Assembly: GCA_904502185.1 (NCBI GenBank)
Contig: CAJGDX010000041.1
Coordinates: 1-17,364 of the forward strand
DNA from: an uncultured Bacteroidaceae bacterium
GTDB lineage: Bacteria > Bacteroidota > Bacteroidia > Bacteroidales > Bacteroidaceae
Direction of reading: 5' to 3'
DNA: 17,364 nt
Shown here one piece after another: positions 8,040 through 15,438 of this stretch. The notes under the pieces are model-generated. The model was not told where the DNA came from, made no database searches, and saw only the letters and a list, made by a program, of their open reading frames with translations. Positions within the stretch are counted from its first letter, which is position 1, and every line of letters begins with the position of its first letter. A program made the position numbers and the translations under genes.

Positions 8040-10001
8040 TTATTTCTTGTAGTTGTCGACTCCCTGTTTGAGGAAATTTATATACGACTGCACATCTTCG
8101 TCATAAGAATATGAGCCTGCCAATGGGTTTCCGTTGTTGTCTACGGGTACGTAGAATGGCTGGGCATTTGCGCCGAACTTGTATCGTTGCAGGTAGCTCC
8201 ATTTGTCGCCTACAGTGCGCAGTTTACGCTCTGTTCCCTGTTCGTTGACAATCACTGGTTGGTCGAGCGCAGTCTTGTCGTCAACGAAAAGTGTTATAAG
8301 CACATAGTCGTTGCGCAACATATCTGCCACACGCTCGTCGGTCCATACTGATGCCTCCATTTTGCGGCAGTTGACACAGCCGTAGCCGGTGAAGTCGAGA
8401 AGTACAGGCTTGCCGGTGATGCGGGCATATTCCATACCCTCGTCGTAGTCGTAGAACTGTGCGTGCACTTCGTTATCGACGATGTTGAAATCCTGTGTCC
8501 ACATTGGAGGAGCAAAGGCACTTACAGCTTTACAGGGTGCGCCCCACAATCCGGGTATCATGTAGATGGAGAATGCCAGCGACAATACAGCCAGGAAGAA
8601 ACGGGGTACAGAGGTTGTCTGTTCGCTTGTGTCGTCATGTGGGAATCGTATGATGTTCAGCAGATAGAGTCCGAGCATGGCAAAGAGTACTATCCATAGT
8701 GCAAGGAAGACCTCTCTGTCGAGTATTCCCCATCCGTAGGCAAGGTCGGCAACTGAGAGGAATTTCAGGGCAAAGGCGAGCTCGATGAATCCGAGTGTCA
8801 CTTTTACCACATTCATCCATCCTCCCGAACGTGGAACCTGTTTCAGCATAGATGGGAACAGGGCAAAGAGGGTGAAGGGCAGTGCCAGTGCCAGTGCGAA
8901 TCCCAGCATTCCCACTGCGGGGCCGAACAGCGAACCTGTTGTCGACACCTCTACGAGCAGGAATCCTATGATGGGGCCTGTGCAAGAGAATGAAACAAGC
9001 GACAGGGTGAATGCCATCAGGAATATGCTTAGAAGTCCGGTGGTGCTTCCTGCCTTGTCATCTACTTTGTTTGTCCACGACGAGGGGAGTGTAAGCTCGA
9101 ATCCGCCGAGGAAGGATGCTCCGAACAATACGAGCAGCAGGAAGAACAGCAGGTTGAAGACGGCATTTGTGGAGAGGGCGTTAAGTGCGCTTGCTCCGAA
9201 TATGAGTGTGACTGCAAGACCGAGTGCAAGGTAGATTACCACGATGGATACTCCGTAGAGCATAGCCTCGCGCAGTGCCTTTTTGCGGTTGCCCGAACGT
9301 TTCAGGAAGAAACTTACGGTCATGGGAATTATGGGCCACACGCAGGGTGTAAGCAGTGCCAGAAAACCTCCGCCGAATCCCAAAAGGAATGTCAGCCACA
9401 GCGAACGTGAAGCGTCGTTTGTGCCAATGCTCTTGAAGGCTGCAAGTTCGCTCACAACCGGCTTCCAAAGGCTGTTTGCTGTGAAATCGTCTATCTCTTC
9501 GGTGCCTGTGGCTACTTCTGTCGTATTGCTCTCCTGTGCTGTTGCGCCATCGCCTGCGGCCGCACCGCTGAAGTCAAATTCGTATGTGGTGGGAGGCATA
9601 CAATTCTCGTCGTTGCAGGCTCCGTAGCGCAGGAATCCCTGCAGACGGTACTTTCCGCCAAGCAGTTTTACCTTTTGTGTGAAGGTGGCAGCATTTTCGA
9701 AATACTTTACTTTCATTCCGAAAATAGGGTCGTCTTTCTCAATCTCGCCTTTGCCGGGGGTTATTCCTCCAACAAGTTCTGCACCTTCCAGGGTTTCAAA
9801 CTCTACGGTTGCAGCAGTGGGGCCACCGCTCGGCAGATTGGCCGAATACATGTGCCAGCCATCCTCTATGGATGCCTTGAAAATTACTGTCGCTTCTGTT
9901 CCGTTGACATCCACCGAAGCAGATATTGTCACGGGGTTTTCCATCTGTCCGTAAGCCAATGTGGCTATGGATAGAAACAGTGTTAAAAGAATATTTTTCA
10001 T
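8040..10001 (-). CDS. dsbD: DsbD-type thiol:disulfide interchange protein
   Basis: This 653-residue inner-membrane protein carries electrons from cytoplasmic thioredoxin to periplasmic thiol proteins. Residues 1-18 are a signal peptide (ending LAYG) with Gln next. The N-terminal periplasmic domain (about 20-145) has the cysteine pair C129 and C134 (ACNDENC). An eight-helix membrane domain spans about 200-490, with the redox pair C220 (LTPCVWP) and C340 (FSCTGP). The C-terminal thioredoxin-like domain (about 505-650) carries YGCVNC (C542, C545). All three expected cysteine pairs are intact and the architecture is full length. It starts 25 bp after the rRNA methyltransferase gene, with no separate promoter visible, and ends at an inverted repeat. 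The symbol rests on domain architecture; Bacteroidales often carry several paralogues. Confidence 0.92.
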   Translation of the reverse strand: MKNILLTLFLSIATLAYGQMENPVTISASVDVNGTEATVIFKASIEDGWHMYSANLPSGGPTAATVEFETLEGAELVGGITPGKGEIEKDDPIFGMKVKYFENAATFTQKVKLLGGKYRLQGFLRYGACNDENCMPPTTYEFDFSGAAAGDGATAQESNTTEVATGTEEIDDFTANSLWKPVVSELAAFKSIGTNDASRSLWLTFLLGFGGGFLALLTPCVWPIIPMTVSFFLKRSGNRKKALREAMLYGVSIVVIYLALGLAVTLIFGASALNALSTNAVFNLLFFLLLVLFGASFLGGFELTLPSSWTNKVDDKAGSTTGLLSIFLMAFTLSLVSFSCTGPIIGFLLVEVSTTGSLFGPAVGMLGFALALALPFTLFALFPSMLKQVPRSGGWMNVVKVTLGFIELAFALKFLSVADLAYGWGILDREVFLALWIVLFAMLGLYLLNIIRFPHDDTSEQTTSVPRFFLAVLSLAFSIYMIPGLWGAPCKAVSAFAPPMWTQDFNIVDNEVHAQFYDYDEGMEYARITGKPVLLDFTGYGCVNCRKMEASVWTDERVADMLRNDYVLITLFVDDKTALDQPVIVNEQGTERKLRTVGDKWSYLQRYKFGANAQPFYVPVDNNGNPLAGSYSYDEDVQSYINFLKQGVDNYKK

Positions 10002-10026
10002 AACTATTTATGATGGTATATGTTTT

Positions 10027-11385
10027 TTAAAGTTCCATTGGGTCTTTGCGTATGCGCCATTCGGCAGGGTAGAGGTTGTTTACTCTGTTGCCGACGTTCT
10101 TTGCGAAGCCTAAGGGGATATTTTTATATGTGAAAAGTATGATTCCCATAGGTGCCGATGGTAGCGAAAGGGCTTCGCGGTGAAGGTATGCAAGTGCCTG
10201 CTCACACGATAGCTCAACCGAGGGGAAGGCTTCGCGGTTTAGTGCTGTACTCATTGCCAACTGATGCTGTGGCAACAGTTTGTTGTTCTTCACCGTTGCT
10301 ATGGGTACTCCGCAGTGCAGCATCTTCAGGCGCGACTGCAAGGCATCCATCGCCAATTTGTGCGAAGTGGGCAGTGCGGTAAGTGTGTCGCCATCCATTG
10401 TGAAGGTATATTCCCCGGGTGAATTTATCCATTTCTTAGCGCTGTCGCACCCTTTTGGCAAGGGTGTGGGGCGTGAGCGTTGCGGACGCGGATGTGCTAC
10501 CGGCTCATCGCCATCTTTTCGCAGCAGGGCAAGGAAAAATCCTTCACCGCGTGTGTGTCCGGGTATGAAACGATATACGGGGGCATTGTCACCAGTGAGG
10601 TTGCCCGTCACTTCCCAGTCGGGCGAGGTTTTTACAGGCAGAACCTCGGCTCCAAGTTCGTCGCGTATCCATGCAACCATCTCTTCATCTTCGTGAGCAT
10701 TGAAGGTGCATGTGCTGTAAACCAACAGACCACCGGGGCGCAGCGAATCCCAAATGTCCGACAGGATGGTGCGCTGACGTGCCACGCATGTTTTTACGTT
10801 TGCGGTCGACCACATTGCTACGGCGCGGGCATCTTTTCGGAACATGCCTTCGCCCGAACATGGTGCATCTACAATTATCATGTCGAAAAAATCTCTGAAC
10901 GGAGAAAAATCGGCAGGCTCGTTGCGTGTGACCATAGTTGCTGGTACTCCCCATTTTATTATATTTTCGGCAAGCACGCTTGCACGTTGGGGTAGCGGTT
11001 CGTTTGCAACAAAGAGCGAACCTTCGGGTAGCAGCGACAGAGTGTGGGTCGACTTTCCGCCCGGGGCAGCACAGAGGTCAAGCACACGTATCGGTTCGTC
11101 GACATATTGTCTGAATACCTGTTCGAGGAACATCGAAGAGGCTTCCTGTACATAGTAGCAACCGGCGTGAAAAAGCGGATCGGCGGTAAATGAGGGACGC
11201 GAGTCGAGGTAATATGCGTCGCTTGCCCATTTTACGGTTTCAGTGTTGAATTCCGCACCACGTTTGCGTGGGTTGATACGCACACTGACAACAGGTTCCT
11301 TGTTCAAACCATCTGTGAAACGAGAGTATCTCTCTTCGCCAAAAAGCTTTTTAGTCTGTTCTATAAAATCAACCGAAAGTTCCAT
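10027..11385 (-). CDS. RsmB/NOP family rRNA cytosine-C5 methyltransferase (RsmF/YebU-like)
   Basis: This 452-residue cytoplasmic SAM-dependent enzyme is predicted to make 5-methylcytosine in ribosomal RNA. The SAM-binding motif is VLDLCAAPGGKSTH (101-114). Motif IV is IVDAPCSGEGMFRK, with C176 as the cysteine that assists release. Motif VI is VYSTCTFNAHEDEE, with C226 as the catalytic nucleophile. The N-terminus (SVRINPRKRG) is the usual RNA-binding lead-in. The C-terminal 150 residues (LHCGVPIATVKNN...NNLYPAEWRIRK) resemble the PUA-like tail of RsmF/YebU proteins, which favours a 16S target; the exact base cannot be told here. It is preceded by a consensus promoter and a cluster of repeated motifs, and dsbD follows after 25 bp. 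Confidence 0.9.
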   Translation of the reverse strand: MELSVDFIEQTKKLFGEERYSRFTDGLNKEPVVSVRINPRKRGAEFNTETVKWASDAYYLDSRPSFTADPLFHAGCYYVQEASSMFLEQVFRQYVDEPIRVLDLCAAPGGKSTHTLSLLPEGSLFVANEPLPQRASVLAENIIKWGVPATMVTRNEPADFSPFRDFFDMIIVDAPCSGEGMFRKDARAVAMWSTANVKTCVARQRTILSDIWDSLRPGGLLVYSTCTFNAHEDEEMVAWIRDELGAEVLPVKTSPDWEVTGNLTGDNAPVYRFIPGHTRGEGFFLALLRKDGDEPVAHPRPQRSRPTPLPKGCDSAKKWINSPGEYTFTMDGDTLTALPTSHKLAMDALQSRLKMLHCGVPIATVKNNKLLPQHQLAMSTALNREAFPSVELSCEQALAYLHREALSLPSAPMGIILFTYKNIPLGFAKNVGNRVNNLYPAEWRIRKDPMEL

Positions 11386-11403
11386 CTTTAACTACTTATC
11401 CGG

Positions 11404-11434
11404 CAAAGATAGTGCAAGCAGAGAGGAGAACAAA
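11404..11434 (-). promoter_or_regulatory. Consensus Bacteroidales promoter for the methyltransferase-dsbD block
   Basis: Read on the minus strand, TTTG (11431-11434) is separated by exactly 19 bases from TATCTTTG (11404-11411). This matches the primary sigma factor consensus of Bacteroidetes, TTTG-N19-TAnnTTTG. It sits about 20 bp before the methyltransferase ATG, so the leader is short. Its -7 box is one of the repeated motifs in the adjoining cluster. Confidence 0.8.
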
Positions 11435-11660
11435 ATAAACTCGTTTATTTTTTATCCCTCTGCGCCGCCTATCTTCTTTAAAGATAGTGCAAGGCGCCAT
11501 ATGATTTATTTTTTATCCGAGCCGCCGCCTATCTTATTCAAAGATAGCAACAAACGAGCAAAATAATATCAAGCTTGCTTGAATATTTTGCAGCGAGTGC
11601 AGTCTATCTTATTCAAAGATAGTGCAAATCACAACAAGTTGGTATTCAAAGATAGTGCAA
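11404..11660. repeat. Cluster of repeated CAAAGATAGTGCAA motifs and CTATCTT hairpins
   Basis: Copies of [C/A]AAAGATAGTGCAA or close variants occur at 11404-11417, 11480-11492, 11539-11546 (variant), 11614-11627 and 11647-11660. Read on the minus strand each contains TATCTTT, the core of the local -7 box. Three copies form a hairpin of CTATCTT and AAGATAG around a 5-base loop (11469-11487, 11529-11547, 11604-11622). Two longer units recur with a 60-61 bp period: TTTATTTTTTATCC at 11444 and 11505, and GCCGCCTATCTT at 11464 and 11524. A further hairpin at 11565-11587 pairs AATATCAAGC with GCTTGAATATT. No protein-coding content is apparent. Only the copy nearest the methyltransferase gene has a well-spaced TTTG. 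Confidence 0.7.
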
Positions 11661-11983
11661 TCTGTGTTATCCTATATATATTATTGGAAATAACAAAAAA
11701 TAGTTGCGTGAACAATTACATCAGGTTGGTTGCTATATAATATGAATATCCCTGCGCATTGCCATTGATTGAACTATTTATTAAAGCAGAGATTGTTTTT
11801 ACAAGGTTTAACAAATCTCCACGAACAAAAACTGCAACAACGTTGTTTATAATGTGCAAGAAGCCCTGAAACCCCTTCGCGGATATGTGAATACCTGTGT
11901 TGTGGCGGCCATGCAACCTTGTATGGCGCAGGCAGAAAGAATTGCATAGTAGTTTTGTCGTGTTTTATTTTGTGTTTGTGTTT
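11661..11983. other. Gene-free intergenic stretch with several hairpins
   Basis: No convincing gene lies between the repeat cluster and the terminator-like hairpin before degP. The best frame is a 66-codon minus-strand ORF (11716-11916) with a TTG start, no recognised domain and no good promoter. Hairpins lie at 11789-11819 (GAGATTGTT against AACAAATCTC, one bulge), 11836-11847 (AACAACGTTGTT) and 11908-11927 (GCCATGCAA against TTGTATGGC, one G-U pair). It may be a remnant or a non-coding RNA; I do not recognise it. Confidence 0.4.
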
Positions 11984-12024
11984 GATTGCCTTTTGATGTG
12001 AATCAAGGGGCAATCGCCTTTTTT
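11984..12024 (+). terminator. Plus-strand intrinsic terminator with no upstream gene
   Basis: GATTGCCTTTTGAT (11984-11997) pairs with ATCAAGGGGCAATC (12002-12015) through 14 pairs, two of them G-U, around a GTGA loop. GCC and six T residues follow. The tail points rightward, so it would end a plus-strand transcript, yet no plus-strand gene precedes it for more than 500 bp. Confidence 0.6.
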
Positions 12025-12174
12025 ATGACTATGCTCAAGGGTGGCTATAAGTCAGTTGCAAATATCCCGTTTTTTCTTACTTTAAACAAATGTGAAAACT
12101 CAATCGGCAAGGTGAAAGATGTGTTAACGGCATGCGGTAAATGTTAAATGAAAGCAAAAAAGAACCTTACTCCC

Positions 12175-12204
12175 TCTGTTTCTCTGTTTTTGCGTTTATA
12201 TTTG
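12175..12204 (+). promoter_or_regulatory. Candidate Bacteroidales promoter for the HtrA protease gene
   Basis: TATATTTG (12197-12204) matches TAnnTTTG exactly. A poor -33 candidate, TCTG (12175-12178), lies 18 bases upstream. The expected transcript start near 12212 gives a leader of about 47 bases to the ATG at 12259 and lies past the earlier in-frame ATG at 12148. Confidence 0.55.
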
Positions 12205-12258
12205 CGCTGTGAATGTTATAATCGAATTGAGAAATTAACTAAAATCTTAAATAGAGTT

Positions 12259-13752
12259 ATGAAAATGGGAATTAAGAATTTGATTTTAGGTGCTGCGGTT
12301 ATTGCTGTAAGTGCATCCGTAGCCTCTGTAACTACCTATAAGGTGATTGAGAAAAACAATGCTTCGAAAAATGTGCAGACAGCAACTGCTGCAGAAGTTC
12401 CTGTACTGAAGGCTTCCTATACGCAGACATCTGCTCCTCAACGCCACATAGATCTGACAGATGCGGCGGATAAATCTATCCATGCTGTTGTACATATTAA
12501 ATCTACAAAAAACAGCAGAACGCAGACAATACGTCGCGCTCCGGACATCTACGACTTTTTCTTTGGCGATGGCATGGGACGCCAGCAGGAGATTCGCACG
12601 CAGCCACGTGTGGGATTCGGATCGGGAGTAATTCTCACCGAGGATGGCTACATTGTAACCAACCACCATGTGATCGACGGTGCCGATGAACTTGATGTGA
12701 CACTCAACGACAATCGCACTTTCAAAGGTCGCCTTATCGGCAGCGACGAGAATACCGACCTTGCGCTCATCAAGATTGAGGTAGACGAGAAATTGCCTGC
12801 ACTGCCTGTTGGAAACAGCGACGACCTGAAAGTAGGCGAGTGGGTGCTGGCTGTAGGAAACCCCTTCAACCTTACTTCTACCGTTACTGCAGGTATTGTC
12901 AGTGCGAAAGCCCGCACACTCGGTGTCTACAATGGTGGAATTGAATCTTTTATACAGACCGATGCGGCCATCAATCAAGGAAACAGCGGAGGTGCTTTGG
13001 TTAATGCTGCCGGTGAACTTGTAGGCATCAATTCGGTCCTGACCTCACCCACCGGTTCATATGCAGGATATGGTTTTGCAATACCCACAAGCATTATGAC
13101 AAAGGTTGTTTCCGACCTTAAGGAGTATGGCACGGTTCAGCGAGCTATTCTTGGTATTATGGGCGGAACGGTTACAAGCGAGCTCTCCGAAGAGAAAGAC
13201 CTTGGCACAGTCGATGGCGTATATGTCAGCGAAGTAATTGCCGATGGTGCAGCCCAAGAGGCTGGAATAGAGGTAGGTGATGTGATTGTGGCTGTTGACG
13301 GAAACAAAATAAAGAGCATGGCCCAGATGCAGGAGATGTTTACAAAACATCAGCCCGGTGACAAGGTGAAGATTACTGTACTTCGCAAGAAAAAGGAAAA
13401 AGATGTGGATGTTGTACTGCGCAACGTTCAGGGCAATACCAATGTGGTGAAAAATGCCGATCTCGACATGCTGGGTGCAACATTTAAAGAGCTGGACGAG
13501 AAGGATATGCGTCTCTACAAGGTGAGTCACGGTCTTAAAGTGGTGGATGTAGCCAAGGGACGCTTTGCCGATGCAGGCATTAAGAAAGGCTTTATAATAA
13601 TGAAGGTAAACAATGTACCAATGAAGAGCATCGAAGATATTGAAAAGGCTGTTAAGCAGGCAAATACATCGAGTGACCAGGTGCTGTTCATTTCAGGAGT
13701 TACTCCCTCGGGCAAACGTGCTTACTACTCGGTGAACCTCTCTCAGGAATAA
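12259..13752 (+). CDS. degP: HtrA/DegP family periplasmic serine protease (Do-like)
   Basis: This 497-residue envelope protease/chaperone degrades or holds misfolded periplasmic proteins. The N-terminus (MKMGIKNLILGAAVIAVSASVASVTTYKV) is a signal or membrane anchor. The trypsin-like domain has catalytic H137 (TNHHVID), D167 (NTDLALIKI) and S243 (QGNSGGAL), so the triad is intact. PDZ1 covers about 293-389 (GVYVSEVIADGAAQEAGIEVGDVIVAVDGNKI), and a more divergent PDZ2 covers about 403-495. An in-frame ATG at 12148 would add 37 residues, but these are basic and aromatic, unlike a signal, and overlap the likely promoter. I therefore start at 12259; the ATG at 12265 is also possible. It is transcribed alone, away from the methyltransferase block, and is followed by a hairpin terminator. 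DegQ or DegS-like naming is possible; two PDZ domains favour DegP/DegQ. Confidence 0.93.
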   Translation: MKMGIKNLILGAAVIAVSASVASVTTYKVIEKNNASKNVQTATAAEVPVLKASYTQTSAPQRHIDLTDAADKSIHAVVHIKSTKNSRTQTIRRAPDIYDFFFGDGMGRQQEIRTQPRVGFGSGVILTEDGYIVTNHHVIDGADELDVTLNDNRTFKGRLIGSDENTDLALIKIEVDEKLPALPVGNSDDLKVGEWVLAVGNPFNLTSTVTAGIVSAKARTLGVYNGGIESFIQTDAAINQGNSGGALVNAAGELVGINSVLTSPTGSYAGYGFAIPTSIMTKVVSDLKEYGTVQRAILGIMGGTVTSELSEEKDLGTVDGVYVSEVIADGAAQEAGIEVGDVIVAVDGNKIKSMAQMQEMFTKHQPGDKVKITVLRKKKEKDVDVVLRNVQGNTNVVKNADLDMLGATFKELDEKDMRLYKVSHGLKVVDVAKGRFADAGIKKGFIIMKVNNVPMKSIEDIEKAVKQANTSSDQVLFISGVTPSGKRAYYSVNLSQE

Positions 13753-13772
13753 TAAACACTGATAATATGTTT

Positions 13773-13798
13773 TCGCAGCTCCATTCGTGGGGCTGCGA
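13773..13798 (+). terminator. Terminator after the HtrA protease gene
   Basis: TCGCAGCTCC (13773-13782) pairs with GGGGCTGCGA (13789-13798), with one G-U pair, around a 6-base loop, 20 bp past the stop codon. TTATTATTTC follows. Confidence 0.75.
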
Positions 13799-13827
13799 TT
13801 ATTATTTCTAAATAAATCGCCTATTTG

Positions 13828-13858
13828 TTTGCGGATTCAAAAAAAAAGCCTAACTTTG
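13828..13858 (+). promoter_or_regulatory. Consensus promoter of the SRP RNA gene
   Basis: TTTG (13828-13831), exactly 19 bases, then TAACTTTG (13851-13858). This is a full match to the Bacteroidetes primary promoter. The RNA begins about 8-11 bases downstream, as expected for the transcript start. Confidence 0.85.
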
Positions 13859-13865
13859 CAAAAGT

Positions 13866-13968
13866 TATGGGTAAGTCCTATACGGCCAGCTCCTAGCGAA
13901 TCCTCCAGGGCTTGACCGCAGCAAAGGTAGTTGGTTGTAGCGGCGCGATTTAGGTAGCTTACCCACCC
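13866..13968 (+). ncRNA. ffs: Signal recognition particle RNA (small bacterial 4.5S type)
   Basis: This RNA of about 100 bases pairs with Ffh to form the signal recognition particle, which brings nascent membrane and secreted proteins to FtsY. The ends close as GGGTAAG (13869-13875) with CTTACCC (13958-13964). The apical Ffh-binding region is CTCCAGGGCTTGACCGCAGC (13903-13922) followed by AAAGGTAG. It corresponds to the conserved CAGG...AGCAGC...AAGG core of E. coli 4.5S RNA. The gene is an independent unit with its own consensus promoter and strong terminator. Exact ends may be off by a few bases. Confidence 0.88.
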
Positions 13969-13975
13969 CCATAGA

Positions 13976-14003
13976 AGAGCGACATTAGTGTCGCTCTTTT
14001 TTT
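13976..14003 (+). terminator. Intrinsic terminator of the SRP RNA
   Basis: AGAGCGACA (13976-13984) pairs perfectly with TGTCGCTCT (13989-13997) around a TTAG loop and is followed by a run of T residues. It is the clearest intrinsic terminator in the window. Confidence 0.92.
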
Positions 14004-14083
14004 GTGTGTATTGGTGTGGGTGAATTGATTCTGTCAGTGGATTCGATTTTTCAGCTTTGTTAAAATAAAACCATATAAAACAA

Positions 14084-14111
14084 GAAAGTCCTTGAATAAT
14101 CAAGGACTTTC
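14084..14111 (-). terminator. Terminator of tRNA-His
   Basis: GAAAGTCCTTGA (14084-14095) and TCAAGGACTTTC (14100-14111) form a perfect 12-bp stem with a 4-base loop. On the minus strand TTGTTTTA follows. It lies only 4 bp from the tRNA 3' end and faces the SRP RNA terminator. Confidence 0.85.
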
Positions 14112-14115
14112 TTTG

Positions 14116-14190
14116 GGTGACTAGTGGGATTCGAACCCACGACATTCAGAACCACAATCTGACGCTCTAACCGACTGAACTATAGTCACC
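14116..14190 (-). tRNA. tRNA-His (anticodon GTG)
   Basis: Read on the minus strand the sequence folds into a full cloverleaf. The acceptor stem GTGACTA/TAGTCAC has seven pairs, and the D stem is GTTC/GAGC. The anticodon stem TCAGA/TCTGA encloses the loop TTGTGGT with anticodon GTG, and the T arm is GTGGG-TTCGAAT-CCCAC. An extra G at position -1 (14190) opposite discriminator C73 is the identity mark of tRNA-His. The 3' CCA is not encoded and must be added. A consensus promoter lies upstream and a terminator directly downstream, so it is a single-gene unit. Confidence 0.97.
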
Positions 14191-14225
14191 ATTCATTATG
14201 TCTGCTTTTCTCTGGAAAAGCGATG

Positions 14226-14257
14226 CAAAGGTAGATGTATTTTTTGATATATGCAAA
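14226..14257 (-). promoter_or_regulatory. Consensus promoter of tRNA-His
   Basis: On the minus strand TTTG (14254-14257), 20 bases, then TACCTTTG (14226-14233), matching the Bacteroidetes consensus. The leader to the tRNA is about 30 bases and holds a small hairpin, GCTTTTC/GAAAAGC (14204-14221), possibly removed during 5' processing. Confidence 0.82.
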
Positions 14258-14355
14258 TATTATTTGAAAAAAATATTCTTTTTCTGCTGTGCCTGATGAA
14301 TCAGAGTCTGTTATATGGTTAATGTTGGTAGTTTTGCCTACTTATATATAAATAA

Positions 14356-14391
14356 TATTCAGCAGAGTATTTCGAAATACTCTGCTGAATA
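14356..14391 (-). terminator. Terminator after the GH43 gene (36-bp perfect palindrome)
   Basis: A 36-bp perfect palindrome without spacer is centred on TTCGAA, with outer arms TATTCAGCAGAG and CTCTGCTGAATA. It lies about 30 bp past the GH43 stop. On the minus strand it is followed by TTATTTATATATAAG, suitable for termination. It separates the right-hand gene group from tRNA-His. Confidence 0.72.
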
Positions 14392-14422
14392 GATGGTAAA
14401 AAGATTTTTGTTCTTTCGTGGT

Positions 14423-15433
14423 CTATTTTCTTACTACGGGCACTACCGCGCTGTCCGATGGTGTGCCGCTCTCGATGTAGGGCCAGCCCTCTTCGTCCCA
14501 CAGCACTTTGTCGAGCATAGACTGGCGACGAAGGCCGAGGTTGCTCAACTGATAAGCATGGTAGTACATCCATGTCTGGCCGGCATCGTCCTCTACGATT
14601 CCTGCGTTGTGACCGGGGCCGGTGAACTTGTCGTCCTTGTCGAGGATAAGCTCATAACCGTTGTCGAGCATGCTGACACCTTTCTTGTCGACGTATGGGC
14701 CGAGTACGTTCTTCGAACGTGCTACAACTGTACGGTAGGTGCTCTTTGCACCGCCTGCAAAGTTGCCGATTGATGCGAACATGTAGTAGTAGTCGCCGCG
14801 TTTCCAGATGTTAGAACCTTCGTATGCTGTACCGCCAATCTGAATCATTGTCTCGGGCTTGATGGCAATATCTACATTGTCTGTAACGTCGAGCTCTACT
14901 GCGTAGATGTTGCGGAAGCTACCCCAGAACAGGTACGATTTGCCGCCATCTTCGTAGTAGAACTGGTCGATAGACTGCTCTACGTTGATGGGCTTGCTGT
15001 CGATGAGTATGCCTTTGTCGGTGAAGGGGCCTGTGGGGGTGTCGGCTACTGCATAGCCGATGGCGCTGAGCCACTCTGTACCGAACCACATGGTGTAGAA
15101 GATTACATATTTGTCCTTGATGAAGCGGATTTCGGGTGCCCAAAGGGTAGCTTTGCGGTCGTTACGAATCTCCTTGGGGTAGGTCTCTTCATTGAATACC
15201 TCTCCTACTTTCTCCCAGTTTACCATGTCGTCGGACTTGTAGATTGAGTAGTTGCCTCCGGTGGCATAGAGATAGAATGTGCCGTCGGCTGCGCGGATGA
15301 CAGAGGGGTCGGGCGCTTCGGCGCGTACCACGGGGTTCTGGTAATATACGGGGGCGGCAGCATTTTGTCCGCAGGCTGCAAACAGCATGCACAGCAGTGT
15401 GCTGTACAGAAGTGTGGTAATGTTTTTTCTCAT
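14423..15433 (-). CDS. Glycoside hydrolase family 43 lipoprotein (arabinanase/arabinofuranosidase-like)
   Basis: This 336-residue predicted lipoprotein has lipobox LFAAC (C21) and a five-bladed beta-propeller GH43 domain filling the rest. The three expected acidic residues are D42 as base (EAPDPSVI), D156 as pKa modulator (SIDQFYYEDGGKSYLFWGS) and E205 as acid (AYEGSNIWKRGDYYYMF). LWAPEI (97-102) and GPGHNAG (272-278) are also typical of endo-arabinanase-like and related members. The likely substrate is an arabinose- or xylose-containing plant polysaccharide, but subfamily cannot be fixed by eye. It starts 5 bp after the aminotransferase stop and probably shares its transcript. No SusC/SusD pair, sensor or other glycosidase is nearby, so it does not look like part of a standard polysaccharide utilisation locus. 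Confidence 0.9.
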   Translation of the reverse strand: MRKNITTLLYSTLLCMLFAACGQNAAAPVYYQNPVVRAEAPDPSVIRAADGTFYLYATGGNYSIYKSDDMVNWEKVGEVFNEETYPKEIRNDRKATLWAPEIRFIKDKYVIFYTMWFGTEWLSAIGYAVADTPTGPFTDKGILIDSKPINVEQSIDQFYYEDGGKSYLFWGSFRNIYAVELDVTDNVDIAIKPETMIQIGGTAYEGSNIWKRGDYYYMFASIGNFAGGAKSTYRTVVARSKNVLGPYVDKKGVSMLDNGYELILDKDDKFTGPGHNAGIVEDDAGQTWMYYHAYQLSNLGLRRQSMLDKVLWDEEGWPYIESGTPSDSAVVPVVRK

Positions 15434-15438
15434 AGTTT

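Noticed and set aside
11243..11566. 107-codon plus-strand frame across the methyltransferase start and the repeats
   Set aside because: The first half is antisense to the methyltransferase and the second is translation of the repeats (FFKDSARRH, LFKDSNKRA).
11404..11660. CRISPR array
   Set aside because: Repeats are short (about 14 bp), vary in sequence and have unequal spacing. They contain a promoter -7 core, and no cas gene is present.
11716..11916. 66-codon minus-strand frame in the intergenic region
   Set aside because: It has a TTG start, no convincing promoter and no recognised family. It overlaps another frame of similar length and is kept only as a note within the intergenic entry.
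12286..12978. 230-codon minus-strand frame opposite the HtrA protease gene
   Set aside because: It is a shadow of the intact protease domain, with no recognisable motif.
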